Assembly (NCBI RefSeq): GCF_008727925.1
Contig: NZ_VTWT01000006.1
Coordinates: forward strand, 310,001 to 374,000
DNA length: 64,000 nucleotides
Direction of reading: 5' to 3'
Origin: Adhaeribacter soli
GTDB taxonomy: Bacteria > Bacteroidota > Bacteroidia > Cytophagales > Hymenobacteraceae
Below the pieces are notes generated by a model. It was not told the DNA's origin and made no database searches. It saw only the letters and a program-made list of their open reading frames with translations. The translations under genes and the position numbers were made by a program. Numbering within the stretch: the stretch's first letter is position 1; every line of letters starts with the position of its first letter. Positions 49,894-58,528 of the stretch are shown one piece after another.

Positions 49894-51564
49894 TTAACTC
49901 AGTCCTTCAATTTCGCCGTCCTTTAAAAAAATGCGTTCCGCTTGCGGTGATTTTGGCAATCCCGGCATGCGCATCATTTCGCCGGCCACGGCCACAATAA
50001 AACCGGCGCCGGAATTAATTATCAGGTCGGCAATTTTAAATTCGAAATCCTGCGCTACGCCCAGGTGGGCCGGGTTGTCGGAGAAAGAGTACTGGGTTTT
50101 TGCAATGCAGATCGGCAATTTATCGAAACCTAAGCGGTTTATCCGTTTCAGCATTAAAGCGGCCTTCGGGCTGAAGGAAATGAATTTGCCGCCGTAAACA
50201 TTCACCACTACTTTCCGGATCTTGTCTTCAATACTGTCTTCCAGGTCGTAGGCAAATTTTACGTCTGCAGAAGGCGCTTTTTCGATGAGATCCAGTACCG
50301 TTTGGGCAAGTTCAACCGCGCCTTTTCCGCCTTGGGTAAAACCGTTGTTCAGCGCAAAAGCGGCTTTATGGCCTTCGCACCAATGCCGCACAATGGCAAT
50401 TTCTTCTTCGGTATCGAAGTGGTACTGGTTAAACGCCACTACTACCGATTGCCCGAACTGCTGCAGGTTTTTCAGGTGCTCGCCTACGTTCAGCAAGCCC
50501 AGTTTCAGGCCTTCCTCGTTCGGTTTGGAAATATCCGCTACCTCTACACCGCCGTGCAGTTTCAGCGCCTGGGAAGTAACCACCAGCACGCTGGCTTTCG
50601 GATTCAGGCCGGCTACCCGGCATTTTATATCGAAGAATTTTTCCGCTCCCAGATCGGCCCCGAATCCCGCTTCCGTAATTACAAAATCGCCGGTGCTCAT
50701 GGCCATGCGCGTAGCCATTAAAGAGTTGCAGCCATGGGCAATATTGGCAAACGGTCCGCCATGCACAAAAGCGCCGCCGCCTTCCATGGTTTGTACCAGG
50801 TTCGGGTGAATGGCATCTTTCAGCAACACCGTTATGGCGCCGCCTACGCCCAGGTCACGTACGAAGAAAGGCTCGTTATCGGTAGTATACCCCAGCAGAA
50901 TATTATTGATGCGGTTTTCAAGGTCTTCCAGGTCTTTGGCCAGACAAAGTATCGCCATGATCTCGGAGGCCGGCGTAATATCAAAACCGGTTTCCGCCGG
51001 AATGCCATTGGCGCTGCCGCCCAGGCCGCTGACCATTTGCCGGAGGCTGCGGTCGTTTACGTCCAGCACGCGGCGCCACAAAACCTGCTTCAGTTGCGGC
51101 TTGTCGGAGTTTCGGTTGTGGTAAATGTAATTGTCGAGAAGGGCCGCCAGCATGTTGTTGGCCGAGGTAATGGCGTGAAAATCGCCGGTAAAATGCAGGT
51201 TAATTTCATCCATAGGCAGTACCTGCGAGTAACCGCCGCCGGTTGCGCCGCCTTTCATGCCGAAGCACGGCCCCAGCGAAGGTTCGCGTAAAGCAAGCAC
51301 CGCTTTTTTGCCTAATTGCTGCAGGCCCTGCGCAAGGCTAATTGAGGTAGTGGTTTTGCCAATACCGGCTTTGGTAGGCGTAATGGCCGTTACCAGGATC
51401 AGGCTGCTTTGCTTTATTTTTTCGTCGGAAATAACCCGGTAATCTACTTTCGCTTTAAATTTGCCGTAAGGAATCAGATTTTCTTCGTCAATGTGCAGGT
51501 CGGCAGCAATTCGGGCGATCGGTTGCAGCTTGGTTTCGCGGGCCAGTTCGATATCGGGTTTCAT
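49894..51564 (-). CDS. fhs: Formate-tetrahydrofolate ligase
   Basis: 556 residues, full length. It joins formate to tetrahydrofolate using ATP, giving 10-formyl-THF for purine and formyl-methionine synthesis. P-loop near residue 67: [34 protein letters not shown] and the following [14 protein letters not shown] belong to the N-terminal domain; the C-terminal [14 protein letters not shown] and [17 protein letters not shown] match the family. No other folate genes sit beside it. The stop is followed by an AACGGTAG motif at 49859-49866. Confidence 0.95.
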   Translation of the reverse strand: MKPDIELARETKLQPIARIAADLHIDEENLIPYGKFKAKVDYRVISDEKIKQSSLILVTAITPTKAGIGKTTTSISLAQGLQQLGKKAVLALREPSLGPCFGMKGGATGGGYSQVLPMDEINLHFTGDFHAITSANNMLAALLDNYIYHNRNSDKPQLKQVLWRRVLDVNDRSLRQMVSGLGGSANGIPAETGFDITPASEIMAILCLAKDLEDLENRINNILLGYTTDNEPFFVRDLGVGGAITVLLKDAIHPNLVQTMEGGGAFVHGGPFANIAHGCNSLMATRMAMSTGDFVITEAGFGADLGAEKFFDIKCRVAGLNPKASVLVVTSQALKLHGGVEVADISKPNEEGLKLGLLNVGEHLKNLQQFGQSVVVAFNQYHFDTEEEIAIVRHWCEGHKAAFALNNGFTQGGKGAVELAQTVLDLIEKAPSADVKFAYDLEDSIEDKIRKVVVNVYGGKFISFSPKAALMLKRINRLGFDKLPICIAKTQYSFSDNPAHLGVAQDFEFKIADLIINSGAGFIVAVAGEMMRMPGLPKSPQAERIFLKDGEIEGLS

Positions 51565-51866
51565 TTCGGGGAAAGTAGGGTTAGGTAAGAGAATGAATGC
51601 TTTTTGTTCGGCGATGCCGTTGGCGTGAAATTAGGTAAAAAGCCCGGAATAATGGTAGGAAAAAGCTGGTGAAAACTGCCTGCTTTTTTTATGTTTTTGA
51701 AAGGAACCACACGAATTGATTTTCCGGATACGCGGGAATGTAAATCATTCCAGGAATTACCGGTTCGTTTTCGGGCAGGCAACTATATTTTGAAACGGCG
51801 CTTTCGGACAAGCAAAAACTTTTCAGACTATTTACGTAAAAATACGGAAGTAAACATTTATCCTGC
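51565..51866. other. Divergent spacer between fhs and the kinase-like paralogue
   Basis: About 300 bases, no gene and no clear -7 box on either strand. AT-rich near 51780-51860. Confidence 0.45.
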
Positions 51867-53405
51867 TTGACAAAATTCGTACAGTTTTTATTCCTCGCCT
51901 TTTTTATCAGTTTCCCTGCCGTTATTGCCCGCGCGTTTCCCGCCGATACTACGGTAGTGGCAGGGAAGAAATATGATAAAAGCTTTCTGCATCACCTCTT
52001 CTTTGGCAAGCACTACCGCAAGGCCTGGGCCGAACCGGTAACGGTAACATTTCTGAACCTGCAAACCGAAGCGGGTGGCTTAAAACCGTTTCTGAAAGGA
52101 GGTTCCTACCAAACCAAAAATCTGCGCATGGTCAATCCGGAAGGGCGCGAATATGTGCTGCGTTCTATCGATAAAGATCCGAGCCAAAGCCTTTCGCCGG
52201 AGGTCCGGAATTCGATAATTGGCCGGCTTGTCCGCGACCAGACCAGCGTGATCCATCCGTATGGCGCTTTTATTGTTCCGCCCTTGGCCAAAGCGGCCGG
52301 TATTTACCATACCAACCCAAAGCTTTTTGTGGTTCCCGACGATCCGGCTTTGGGGGAGTTCCGGACGGAGTTTGCCAACATGTTGGTATTGCTGGAGGAA
52401 CGGCCCGAAGGTGACCAACGGAATGCGGAGAATTTCGGCAATTCGGAAGAAGTGGTAAGCTCCCGGAAAATGTTCGGTAAACTGGTAGCCGACAACAAGA
52501 ACCGGGTAGATGCCCGGGCGTATTTGCGGGCGCGGTTATTCGACATGTGGATCGGGGATTGGAGCCGGCGCGAAGACCAATGGCGCTGGGCTTCTTATGA
52601 ATTGCCCGGAAAAGGCCGGAAATATGTGGGAATTCCCCGCGACCGGGACCACGCTTTTTTCAAGTTCGACGACGGCATCATTACCTGGCTGGCCAGTAAA
52701 TATTCCAATAACCTGCAGTCGTTCGGGAAAAATATTAAAAACCTGGACGGCCTGAATAAAACCGCGGCACCCATGGATAATTCCTTACTGGTTTTCCTTA
52801 CGCGCGAAGATTTTAAGCAGATCGGCGACAGCCTGAAAATGCAGCTTACGGACGAAGTGATCGAAAACGCCGTTCGGAGCTGGCCGCCTAATATTTACGC
52901 CTTAACCGGAAAAGAATTTGAAAAGAAGCTGAAAAACCGCCGGGATCAGTTACCTAAAGTGGCGGAAAAGTATTACGAAATACTGGCCAAGGACGTAAAA
53001 ATTCCCGGAACCGACGAAGAAGAGATTTTCCGGCTGACTTATAAAGGCAAAGAGCTTTTAGTGGAAATGCTGCGGCCGGCCAAAAAAGATAAACCGGAAC
53101 AGTTAATTGCCAGCCGCACCTTTAAACGTTCCGAAACCAAAAAACTGAAAATCTATGGCTTAGGCGACGAAGACCTTTTTGAAATAAGGGGAGAAGGTAA
53201 AACGGTAAAAAGAGTGCGCCTTTACGACGGCGAAGACCAGGATAGCGTGAGTTTCAGTGCCACGAAGATCCGGAGAATTAAATTTATGGATTCCGGCGAC
53301 GGCAACATGGTTCCAAATGCCAAACTGCTGAAAGTAATCCCGTACGATCCCAAAGCCGACGAATTCAGCGGCGATGGCTGGTTGCTCCGCCATAGACTTT
53401 ATTAG
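51867..53405 (+). CDS. Exported kinase-like protein (unknown family), copy 2, degenerate loop
   Basis: 512 residues; translation starts with TTG at 51867, placing a Sec signal peptide (KFVQFLFLAFFISFPAVIARA) at the N-terminus. It aligns over its whole length with the 46729-48318 protein: GGSYQT (78-83), VLRSIDKD (97-104), MLVLLEERPEG (172-182), PRDRDHAFF (257-265) and DGIITWLAS. Unlike copy 1, the loop is GDWSRREDQW (230-239), replacing DRH by SRR, so a catalytic role is doubtful. The rest ends with the beta-rich GLGDEDLFEIRGEG and YDGEDQDSVSF. Same unknown family as copy 1; it could be an inactive partner or a binding protein. Monocistronic, divergent from fhs. Confidence 0.75.
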   Translation: MTKFVQFLFLAFFISFPAVIARAFPADTTVVAGKKYDKSFLHHLFFGKHYRKAWAEPVTVTFLNLQTEAGGLKPFLKGGSYQTKNLRMVNPEGREYVLRSIDKDPSQSLSPEVRNSIIGRLVRDQTSVIHPYGAFIVPPLAKAAGIYHTNPKLFVVPDDPALGEFRTEFANMLVLLEERPEGDQRNAENFGNSEEVVSSRKMFGKLVADNKNRVDARAYLRARLFDMWIGDWSRREDQWRWASYELPGKGRKYVGIPRDRDHAFFKFDDGIITWLASKYSNNLQSFGKNIKNLDGLNKTAAPMDNSLLVFLTREDFKQIGDSLKMQLTDEVIENAVRSWPPNIYALTGKEFEKKLKNRRDQLPKVAEKYYEILAKDVKIPGTDEEEIFRLTYKGKELLVEMLRPAKKDKPEQLIASRTFKRSETKKLKIYGLGDEDLFEIRGEGKTVKRVRLYDGEDQDSVSFSATKIRRIKFMDSGDGNMVPNAKLLKVIPYDPKADEFSGDGWLLRHRLY

Positions 53406-53728
53406 TATTATGGAACAGGAGAAAAGCAAGTCATTCCGAGCGAAGCCGAGGAAACTTATGGAAATTACAATGGCAAAACGAGCGTAGCAAGATTTGTCTT
53501 ACCGGTTAAATTGCAGAAAAGTGGCTTGATAAGATCCCTCGGCTGGCGCTCGGGATGACGCAATAATTTTGCTTAACCTGACCTATTCCAGATTCCGTTC
53601 TACCGACAAACCTTGTAATTTCCAGATTCAATCCGCTTAGTTGGTTTCCTTCAAAGGACAGAACCCGGAAATACCGAAAAATCACAGGAATCACAAAAAT
53701 CCCATAAATCATAGTTCAGACAAAGAAG
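53406..53728. other. Spacer with a dispersed inverted repeat
   Basis: No gene. The repeat at 53430-53559 takes up the first part; ATCACAGGAATCACAAAAATC-type short direct repeats lie at about 53680-53712. Confidence 0.5.
53430..53559. repeat. Inverted repeat, GTCATTCCGAGCG type
   Basis: Arms GTCATTCCGAGCGAAGCCGA (from 53430) and, on the other strand from 53559, GTCATCCCGAGCGCCAGCCG. About 30 bases with a small bulge, 70-base loop. The GTCAT..CGAGCG core is shared with 38791-38904. Confidence 0.8.
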
Positions 53729-55150
53729 TTACTCAAAAACGATCAGCTTATCGCTGGTTTTGGTGCGGAGGTGGTTGCGGATGATCTGCATGATATCCTT
53801 GTTGTCGTTGTAGCGTTTGATGCCGGATTTGAAATCTTCCAGCGAACTGGCCGAAAAACTGTCGTCTACAAAACCGAAGCCCAGATAACGACCATTCTCC
53901 ACCACCACGATCGATTTTTCCGCGGCTTCGCGTCCCTTGCCGATGATCACAAAACTGCTGTGCTGGTAGGTGAACGATTCGATGGCTTTCTCTACGCGGG
54001 CATTATATTCCTCCGGGCTTTCCTTGCCGATGCAGGCGCCTTTGCATTGGTGCACCTGGTAATCGAAGCAGGAACCAGCGCTTTTGTACAGGTCGCAAAG
54101 TTTCTGGCACAAATTGTATTTCCCGACCATGTGATAAAGAAATCCCTTGGCCTTGAAATGGTTCGATAAAGCAATAAGTGGCACCCGTTCGTCGTTGATC
54201 CGGCCGAAACTCAGGCGTTTGTAGCCCTTGTCGTCTACCGTAGCAAAAATGCCGGTATTGAACACGCTCCGGCGCTGCTGCCGGTTATAATGCGGCTTCA
54301 TCCGTTTAATTTCGTCCGATTCGAAAAGCAAGGCGATCAGTTCATTCCCCATTAACTCGTAGGTAATATAGGCGATCTGGTTTTTGAACTCGATGGACTT
54401 TTTGCTTTTGTAATCGATGTTGAAGTGCTGAATGATGCGCTTGCGGATGTTGATGCTTTTGCCCACGTAGATCACTTCGCCTTTCTCATCGTGGAAATAA
54501 TACACGCCGGGTTTATCGGGCAGTGCATCTACCTGGTCTTTCTTAATGGCTGGTGGCAGCAGCGAGGTTTTTACTTCATTTTTCAGCGCCTTCTGGCTTT
54601 CCGTAACGATATCTTCCGATCCCGATACCGCCTTCTCGTTCAGCTTTATCAGCTTATCGAAAAGTTTGGCCGTGGCTTCCGCATCGCCAATAGCGCGGTG
54701 GCGCAATTCCAGCGGAATATTGATGCTTTTACAAAGTTTTCCTAAACTGTAAGAAGGCAAACCCGGAATTAAGCTCCGGCTCAGACGAACGGTGCAAAGC
54801 GTTTTGCGCTGGTAGGTATACCCCAGATCGGCAAATTCTTTTTTCACGAAGGAATAATCGAAACGCACGTTGTGGGCCACAAAGATCTTGCCTTCGGTAA
54901 ACTGCACGATTTCCTTCGCCACCTCGTGAAATTTCGGCGCATCCTTCACCATATCGTCGGTAATGCCGGTAAGGTTGGAAATGAAGTAGGGGATAGGGCG
55001 CTGAGGATTTACCAGCGTATGAAACTTATCGGTGATCTGGTAGCCATCATGAATAAAAATGGCGATCTCCGTAATACGGTCCTGTGCCGGCTGGCCGCCC
55101 GTAGTTTCAATATCGATAATGGCGTACAAAGGAAGTGCGTTGCGTTTCAA
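53729..55150 (-). CDS. DnaQ-type exonuclease fused to a UvrC-like GIY-YIG domain
   Basis: 473 residues. N-terminal DEDDh exonuclease (1-170): ExoI motif IIDIETTGG, ExoII VAHNVRFDYSF, ExoIII HRAIGDAEAT. Middle GIY-YIG nuclease (about 205-285): DKPGVYYFHDEKGEVIYVGKSINIRKRIIQHF, the start of a UvrC/Cho catalytic domain. The rest has the cysteines of CQKLCDLYKSAGSCFDYQVHQCKGACIGKE, as in other DnaQ-Cho fusions of Bacteroidota. It may act in DNA repair incision or resection (inference). The start at 55150 lies only 3 bases from a perfect -7 box (55153-55160), so initiation may be leaderless or later. Confidence 0.9.
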   Translation of the reverse strand: MKRNALPLYAIIDIETTGGQPAQDRITEIAIFIHDGYQITDKFHTLVNPQRPIPYFISNLTGITDDMVKDAPKFHEVAKEIVQFTEGKIFVAHNVRFDYSFVKKEFADLGYTYQRKTLCTVRLSRSLIPGLPSYSLGKLCKSINIPLELRHRAIGDAEATAKLFDKLIKLNEKAVSGSEDIVTESQKALKNEVKTSLLPPAIKKDQVDALPDKPGVYYFHDEKGEVIYVGKSINIRKRIIQHFNIDYKSKKSIEFKNQIAYITYELMGNELIALLFESDEIKRMKPHYNRQQRRSVFNTGIFATVDDKGYKRLSFGRINDERVPLIALSNHFKAKGFLYHMVGKYNLCQKLCDLYKSAGSCFDYQVHQCKGACIGKESPEEYNARVEKAIESFTYQHSSFVIIGKGREAAEKSIVVVENGRYLGFGFVDDSFSASSLEDFKSGIKRYNDNKDIMQIIRNHLRTKTSDKLIVFE

Positions 55151-55152
55151 AG

Positions 55153-55160
55153 CAAAGATA
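55153..55160 (-). promoter_or_regulatory. -7 box TATCTTTG next to the exonuclease start
   Basis: Perfect TAnnTTTG on the minus strand; it ends 3 bases before the ATG at 55150. If used, the transcript would start at or inside the annotated start codon. No TTG at -33 was found. Confidence 0.35.
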
Positions 55161-55261
55161 ACTAAAAATTTTAGCTAACCGGTAGGAATAGCTGCTTTGA
55201 AACAGAAGGGAAAGGATAAAAGTGCCTTTTTGCTAAAGAAGGGGGAAAACCTTGAAATGGA

Positions 55262-55876
55262 TTATAAAAAATATAAATCTCTGATAGCCTTACCCAAACT
55301 AATAATTTGATGCATTACTCTTGTATTGAATTCGCAGCCAATAAACGATGAGTTAGGGCTAATACTGCCCATATATTCATCTATCAATATTTTAGTTGAA
55401 TCTCCTTTATCATTTTTTGCATAATAGGGGAAATATTTTTTATCACAAAGAGTGATTTTTTTTGTTTCATTTTCTTTTGAGAGAAATATATAATTCAATT
55501 CTCTACAACCATATTTACTGATTCCAATTGAATCAAAAGTGGCCTCTCCAATGAATTCATTTTCACTATTGAAGTATTTAATACTTTTAATTGTTGAACT
55601 ATCCAGCATTGCTGAAATGGAGAATTTGCAGTCAAGATTCAAATCATCATAAACTATCAAGTGATTAGTTGAAAAATTAATTGTTTGGACAGGAGGATTA
55701 AGACCAAATCCACATATCCAGCGGTGTCGAAAGGATTTAGTAACATCCTGTCCATATTTTAAAAAGATCAATCTTTTTCCATTTCTAGTAAGATTATTAT
55801 CTCTGATTAATTCATATTGTACGAATTCTGTGATTAAATTCGAGATGAGTGACCCATTTGTTCTATATTTTTCCAA
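55262..55876 (-). CDS. AT-rich orphan protein (unknown)
   Basis: 204 residues, no signal peptide or clear membrane segment. The sequence has many Asn, Ile, Lys and Ser residues and a very AT-rich, A/T-ending codon set, unlike the neighbours. It ends GKAIRDLYFL. Nothing in it matches a family I recognise. The next gene upstream (55916-56284), also AT-rich, encodes an exported protein, so the two may have been acquired together. Whether they form an operon is uncertain (31-base gap on the same strand). Confidence 0.65.
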   Translation of the reverse strand: MEKYRTNGSLISNLITEFVQYELIRDNNLTRNGKRLIFLKYGQDVTKSFRHRWICGFGLNPPVQTINFSTNHLIVYDDLNLDCKFSISAMLDSSTIKSIKYFNSENEFIGEATFDSIGISKYGCRELNYIFLSKENETKKITLCDKKYFPYYAKNDKGDSTKILIDEYMGSISPNSSFIGCEFNTRVMHQIISLGKAIRDLYFL

Positions 55877-55915
55877 ATATTCACTATTATCCTTATTAAA
55901 TTGAATACTAAACTC

Positions 55916-56284
55916 CTAAGGTATTAGAGACCTTTCTAGAGTTTTCTGATTTAATTGTTTGTAGTTGAAATTTGGATAAATAGAAGCTAAAGTTTGGCTT
56001 ATAGGGTTAGTCGGGGTTGTAAGGTTTTTTATTTCATAAATAGAATATCTCGTTTTAACTTTATCCTTTGGATTAAGGAGTTGCTTTTGTAAATATTCAT
56101 ATATTATTACATATGGTTGATTGTTTACTTTTACTTTATGACGAATTACTTCTATCTTATACCCATCAGGATAAGTTTGGAAAAATGTTGAATCTTGCTT
56201 AATCTCAACCTTCTGCCCTAATGAATTCAAAGCAAAAGAGAAGCATACTATCACAACCGAAACAAAAGTTTTCAGAAATCCCAT
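55916..56284 (-). CDS. AT-rich exported orphan protein (unknown)
   Basis: 122 residues from the ATG at 56284 (MGFLKTFVSVVIVCFSFALNSLG signal peptide, probable cleavage before QKVEIKQ). The mature part has YPDGYKIEVIRHKVKVNNQPYVIIYEYLQKQ, a beta-rich look, with no cysteine. Family unknown. It shares the unusual AT-rich composition of 55262-55876 and lies 39 bases upstream of it. Probable recent arrival or a fast-evolving accessory pair. Confidence 0.65.
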   Translation of the reverse strand: MGFLKTFVSVVIVCFSFALNSLGQKVEIKQDSTFFQTYPDGYKIEVIRHKVKVNNQPYVIIYEYLQKQLLNPKDKVKTRYSIYEIKNLTTPTNPISQTLASIYPNFNYKQLNQKTLERSLIP

Positions 56285-56355
56285 AACCAACAAGTCAGAA
56301 TTTCATTAAAGTTAACAAATCCTGACAAAACAAAAAACACTACCCTAAACCACAA

Positions 56356-56387
56356 AAAAAGCAGCCCGTTTCCACAGGCTGCTTTTT
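56356..56387 (-). terminator. Terminator of the DUF2383 gene
   Basis: Stem AAAAAGCAGCC (56356-56366) and GGCTGCTTTTT (56377-56387), 10-base loop, A/T runs on both sides. Confidence 0.88.
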
Positions 56388-56408
56388 CTTTTTCCGGGAA
56401 GGAAATTA

Positions 56409-56879
56409 TTACAATACGGTATTTTTAAGCGAGGCGACAGCCGCTTTGGCTGCTTCAATTTCGTCGTGTTGCTTCTGGATAACGGTTTTTACGTTCACCG
56501 GCAGGTCCGGGCTTTTCATTACTTTTTCGTAAGTTTCTATAGCTACCGCATCGCCGTTTTCGCATTCGTTCAGAATAGCTTTGGCATTGTGGCCGGTAAT
56601 GGCAGATTTCAAGTTGATCCAGCCCCGGTGCACGGCGCCTACAGCATCCATGGCTGCCCCGGTTACCGAAGTGGTATTTTCTATCGAACCGCCCAGTTGC
56701 CGGGCACAGGTTTCGAGTTCGCTCCGGAAGTCGGCCCGCTGCTGGGCAAACCGGATGAGCTCAGATTTTATTTGCGGATTATCTACATTTTCGGCGGCGG
56801 ACTTAAAACCTTTTTCACCGTCTTTACAGGTTTCTACCAAATCGTTTATTGCTTTTAAAGCATCCTTTTTCATTTCCAT
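56409..56879 (-). CDS. PA2169-type four-helix-bundle protein (DUF2383)
   Basis: 156 residues from the ATG at 56879 (MEMKKDALKAINDLVETCKDGEKGFKSAAENV). The frame is open to 56951, but that leader is AT-rich and unlike the family. The family signature of conserved helices and the GGSIENTTSVTGAAMDAVGAVHRGWINLKSAITGHNAKAILNECENGDAVAIETYEK stretch identifies DUF2383/PA2169. These are ferritin-like four-helix bundles linked to stress in several bacteria; no metal ligand set is obvious. Terminator follows. Confidence 0.88.
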   Translation of the reverse strand: MEMKKDALKAINDLVETCKDGEKGFKSAAENVDNPQIKSELIRFAQQRADFRSELETCARQLGGSIENTTSVTGAAMDAVGAVHRGWINLKSAITGHNAKAILNECENGDAVAIETYEKVMKSPDLPVNVKTVIQKQHDEIEAAKAAVASLKNTVL

Positions 56880-57042
56880 AGTATTAAGATTTAGGTTGTT
56901 GAAAATCAATTTTCTGTGAACCTCCACAGGCTTTATATACTCGGAAACCAATTTACTGGTTGCAACTAATAAGTTAACATAAGAATGTCAGGGTAAAGGA
57001 TAGAAAAGTGTATGATTCTGGTTAACAGGTTCTTTGGCTGAT

Positions 57043-58191
57043 TTAAGATTGCTGGTTATTGTTCTTGTCCGGTTTGGCTTCCAGACCTAAAAGCCGCCGT
57101 ATTTTCAGGATAAATTTATTTAAAATCCCGGGCCCTTCGGTTGGGTCATGAATATCGCCTAATAAAAAGCCCAGCGGTTCGGTAGGGGCATACGCATCGA
57201 AGAGCACTTTCAGAATGGCAATGATCGGAATGGAGAGGATCATACCCACGGCCCCCCAGATCTCGCCGCCCACAATCAAAGCCACGATGGCAGCAAACGG
57301 GTTTATGGAAACTTTGGAACCGGTAATATAAGGAGTAATGAAATTGCCTTCCAGGAACTGCACAAAAGCAAAAATACCCACCACAATCAGGGCATCTACC
57401 ACCGAGCCGGTTTCCACCAGGGTAAACAAAGCCGGTAAGGTTGCCCCGATTAGAATGCCGATATATGGAATAATGGTAAGAATGGCGGCGAAAACCCCGA
57501 AGAAGAACGCGTATTTCACGCCCATGATCAGCAAACCCAGGGAGTTCAGCATCGAAACGATAATGATCACGGTTATGAGGCCGGTAATGTAGCTGGCCAC
57601 TACGCCCTGAATGGTGCCTACCGTGTCCATAACGTGGATGCGGCTGTTCGGGGTAACAAATTTGAACATAAACTGCCGCATGTGGTTGCGGTAATACAGC
57701 ATACAGAAAATGTAGATCGGAATTAAGCCAAACACGGCCAGCGCCCCTGTGGTGGTAGAAATGGTGTTGCCGATGATCTGGGTGCCCCGTTCCTGTAAAT
57801 TTCCCAGGCTGCTCCGGATAAGCTCGGCATTGTTGCGGGGCTCGATCCCGAATTTTTCCTGCAGAAACAGTTGTACCCGCATCAGTAGCTCGCTTAATTT
57901 GCCGGTAATGTTGTTCAGTTCGCCGGTAAAGCTCATCAGTTGCGCCGATAAAAACCAGATGATGCCGCCCAAAACAAGCATAATGGTAATGATGCAGATC
58001 AGGATGGCCAGCGGCCGGGGCACTTTAAATTTTTCCAGGCTACGGCAAAGCGGCAAAAGCAGGAACGCAAATAAAGCCGAAAAGAGGATCGGTACCAGTA
58101 CGGCCTTAAAAAGTTGCAGGAACCAGATGGTTAAAGCTAATCCTATTAGCAAAAAGACGTAACGAAGGTAAGCGGGTAATTTTAATTCCAT
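57043..58191 (-). CDS. AI-2E family transporter
   Basis: 382 residues with eight hydrophobic helices in the family's pattern: paired helices at the N-terminus (YVFLLIGLALTIWFLQLF, PILFSALFAFLLLPL), a periplasmic part with VQLFLQEKFGIEPRNNAELIRSSLGNLQERG, then VASYITGLITVIIIVSMLNSLGLLIMGVKYAFFFGVFAAILTIIPYIG and the end GGEIWGAVGMILSIPIIAILKVLFD. Family members exchange small organic solutes or ions; autoinducer-2 export is only one proposed function. The promoter TTG-N19-TACTTTTG is 80 bases upstream. Cytosolic C-terminus is basic. Confidence 0.9.
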   Translation of the reverse strand: MELKLPAYLRYVFLLIGLALTIWFLQLFKAVLVPILFSALFAFLLLPLCRSLEKFKVPRPLAILICIITIMLVLGGIIWFLSAQLMSFTGELNNITGKLSELLMRVQLFLQEKFGIEPRNNAELIRSSLGNLQERGTQIIGNTISTTTGALAVFGLIPIYIFCMLYYRNHMRQFMFKFVTPNSRIHVMDTVGTIQGVVASYITGLITVIIIVSMLNSLGLLIMGVKYAFFFGVFAAILTIIPYIGILIGATLPALFTLVETGSVVDALIVVGIFAFVQFLEGNFITPYITGSKVSINPFAAIVALIVGGEIWGAVGMILSIPIIAILKVLFDAYAPTEPLGFLLGDIHDPTEGPGILNKFILKIRRLLGLEAKPDKNNNQQS

Positions 58192-58271
58192 GAAATAAAA
58201 GGGATTGCTCTGGCTAAACGGGGAAAATAGCCATTAAGATATATTTATTAAAATCGTATCGTTTTATGCTT

Positions 58272-58301
58272 CAAAAGTAAAACTAAAAAACTACGAAACA
58301 A
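58272..58301 (-). promoter_or_regulatory. Promoter TTG-N19-TACTTTTG of the AI-2E transporter gene
   Basis: TTG at 58301-58299 and TACTTTTG at 58279-58272 on the minus strand, with 19 bases between: a full Bacteroidota promoter. Confidence 0.65.
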
Positions 58302-58444
58302 GCGCAATTAAACGGTTTTTTCTGAACTTTGATACCGTCTTATAGGTTAAGAAAAAGCCGGAAGCCGCTAAGGTTATGGCCGCAATTTCAAGACTGGCAT
58401 TTGCCACTGAGAATGAAATGATTAAGGTGTTTTGCTAAAATTTA

Positions 58445-58452
58445 TAGCTTTG
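58445..58452 (+). promoter_or_regulatory. -7 box TAGCTTTG of parE
   Basis: Perfect TAnnTTTG, 76 bases above the parE start; no TTG at the right distance. Confidence 0.5.
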
Positions 58453-58528
58453 TGCCGCGTGTTTTATTTCCGGAAATTGCGTTATTTTACAAATTGATTC
58501 AGCGATTAAGACAGACAGATAGATAAAA

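Larger units (their letters stand above)
58192..58528. other. Divergent spacer of the AI-2E transporter and parE
   Basis: About 340 bases without a gene. It contains perfect -7 boxes in both directions: TACTTTTG at 58272-58279 (minus) and TAGCTTTG at 58445-58452 (plus). Confidence 0.55.
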
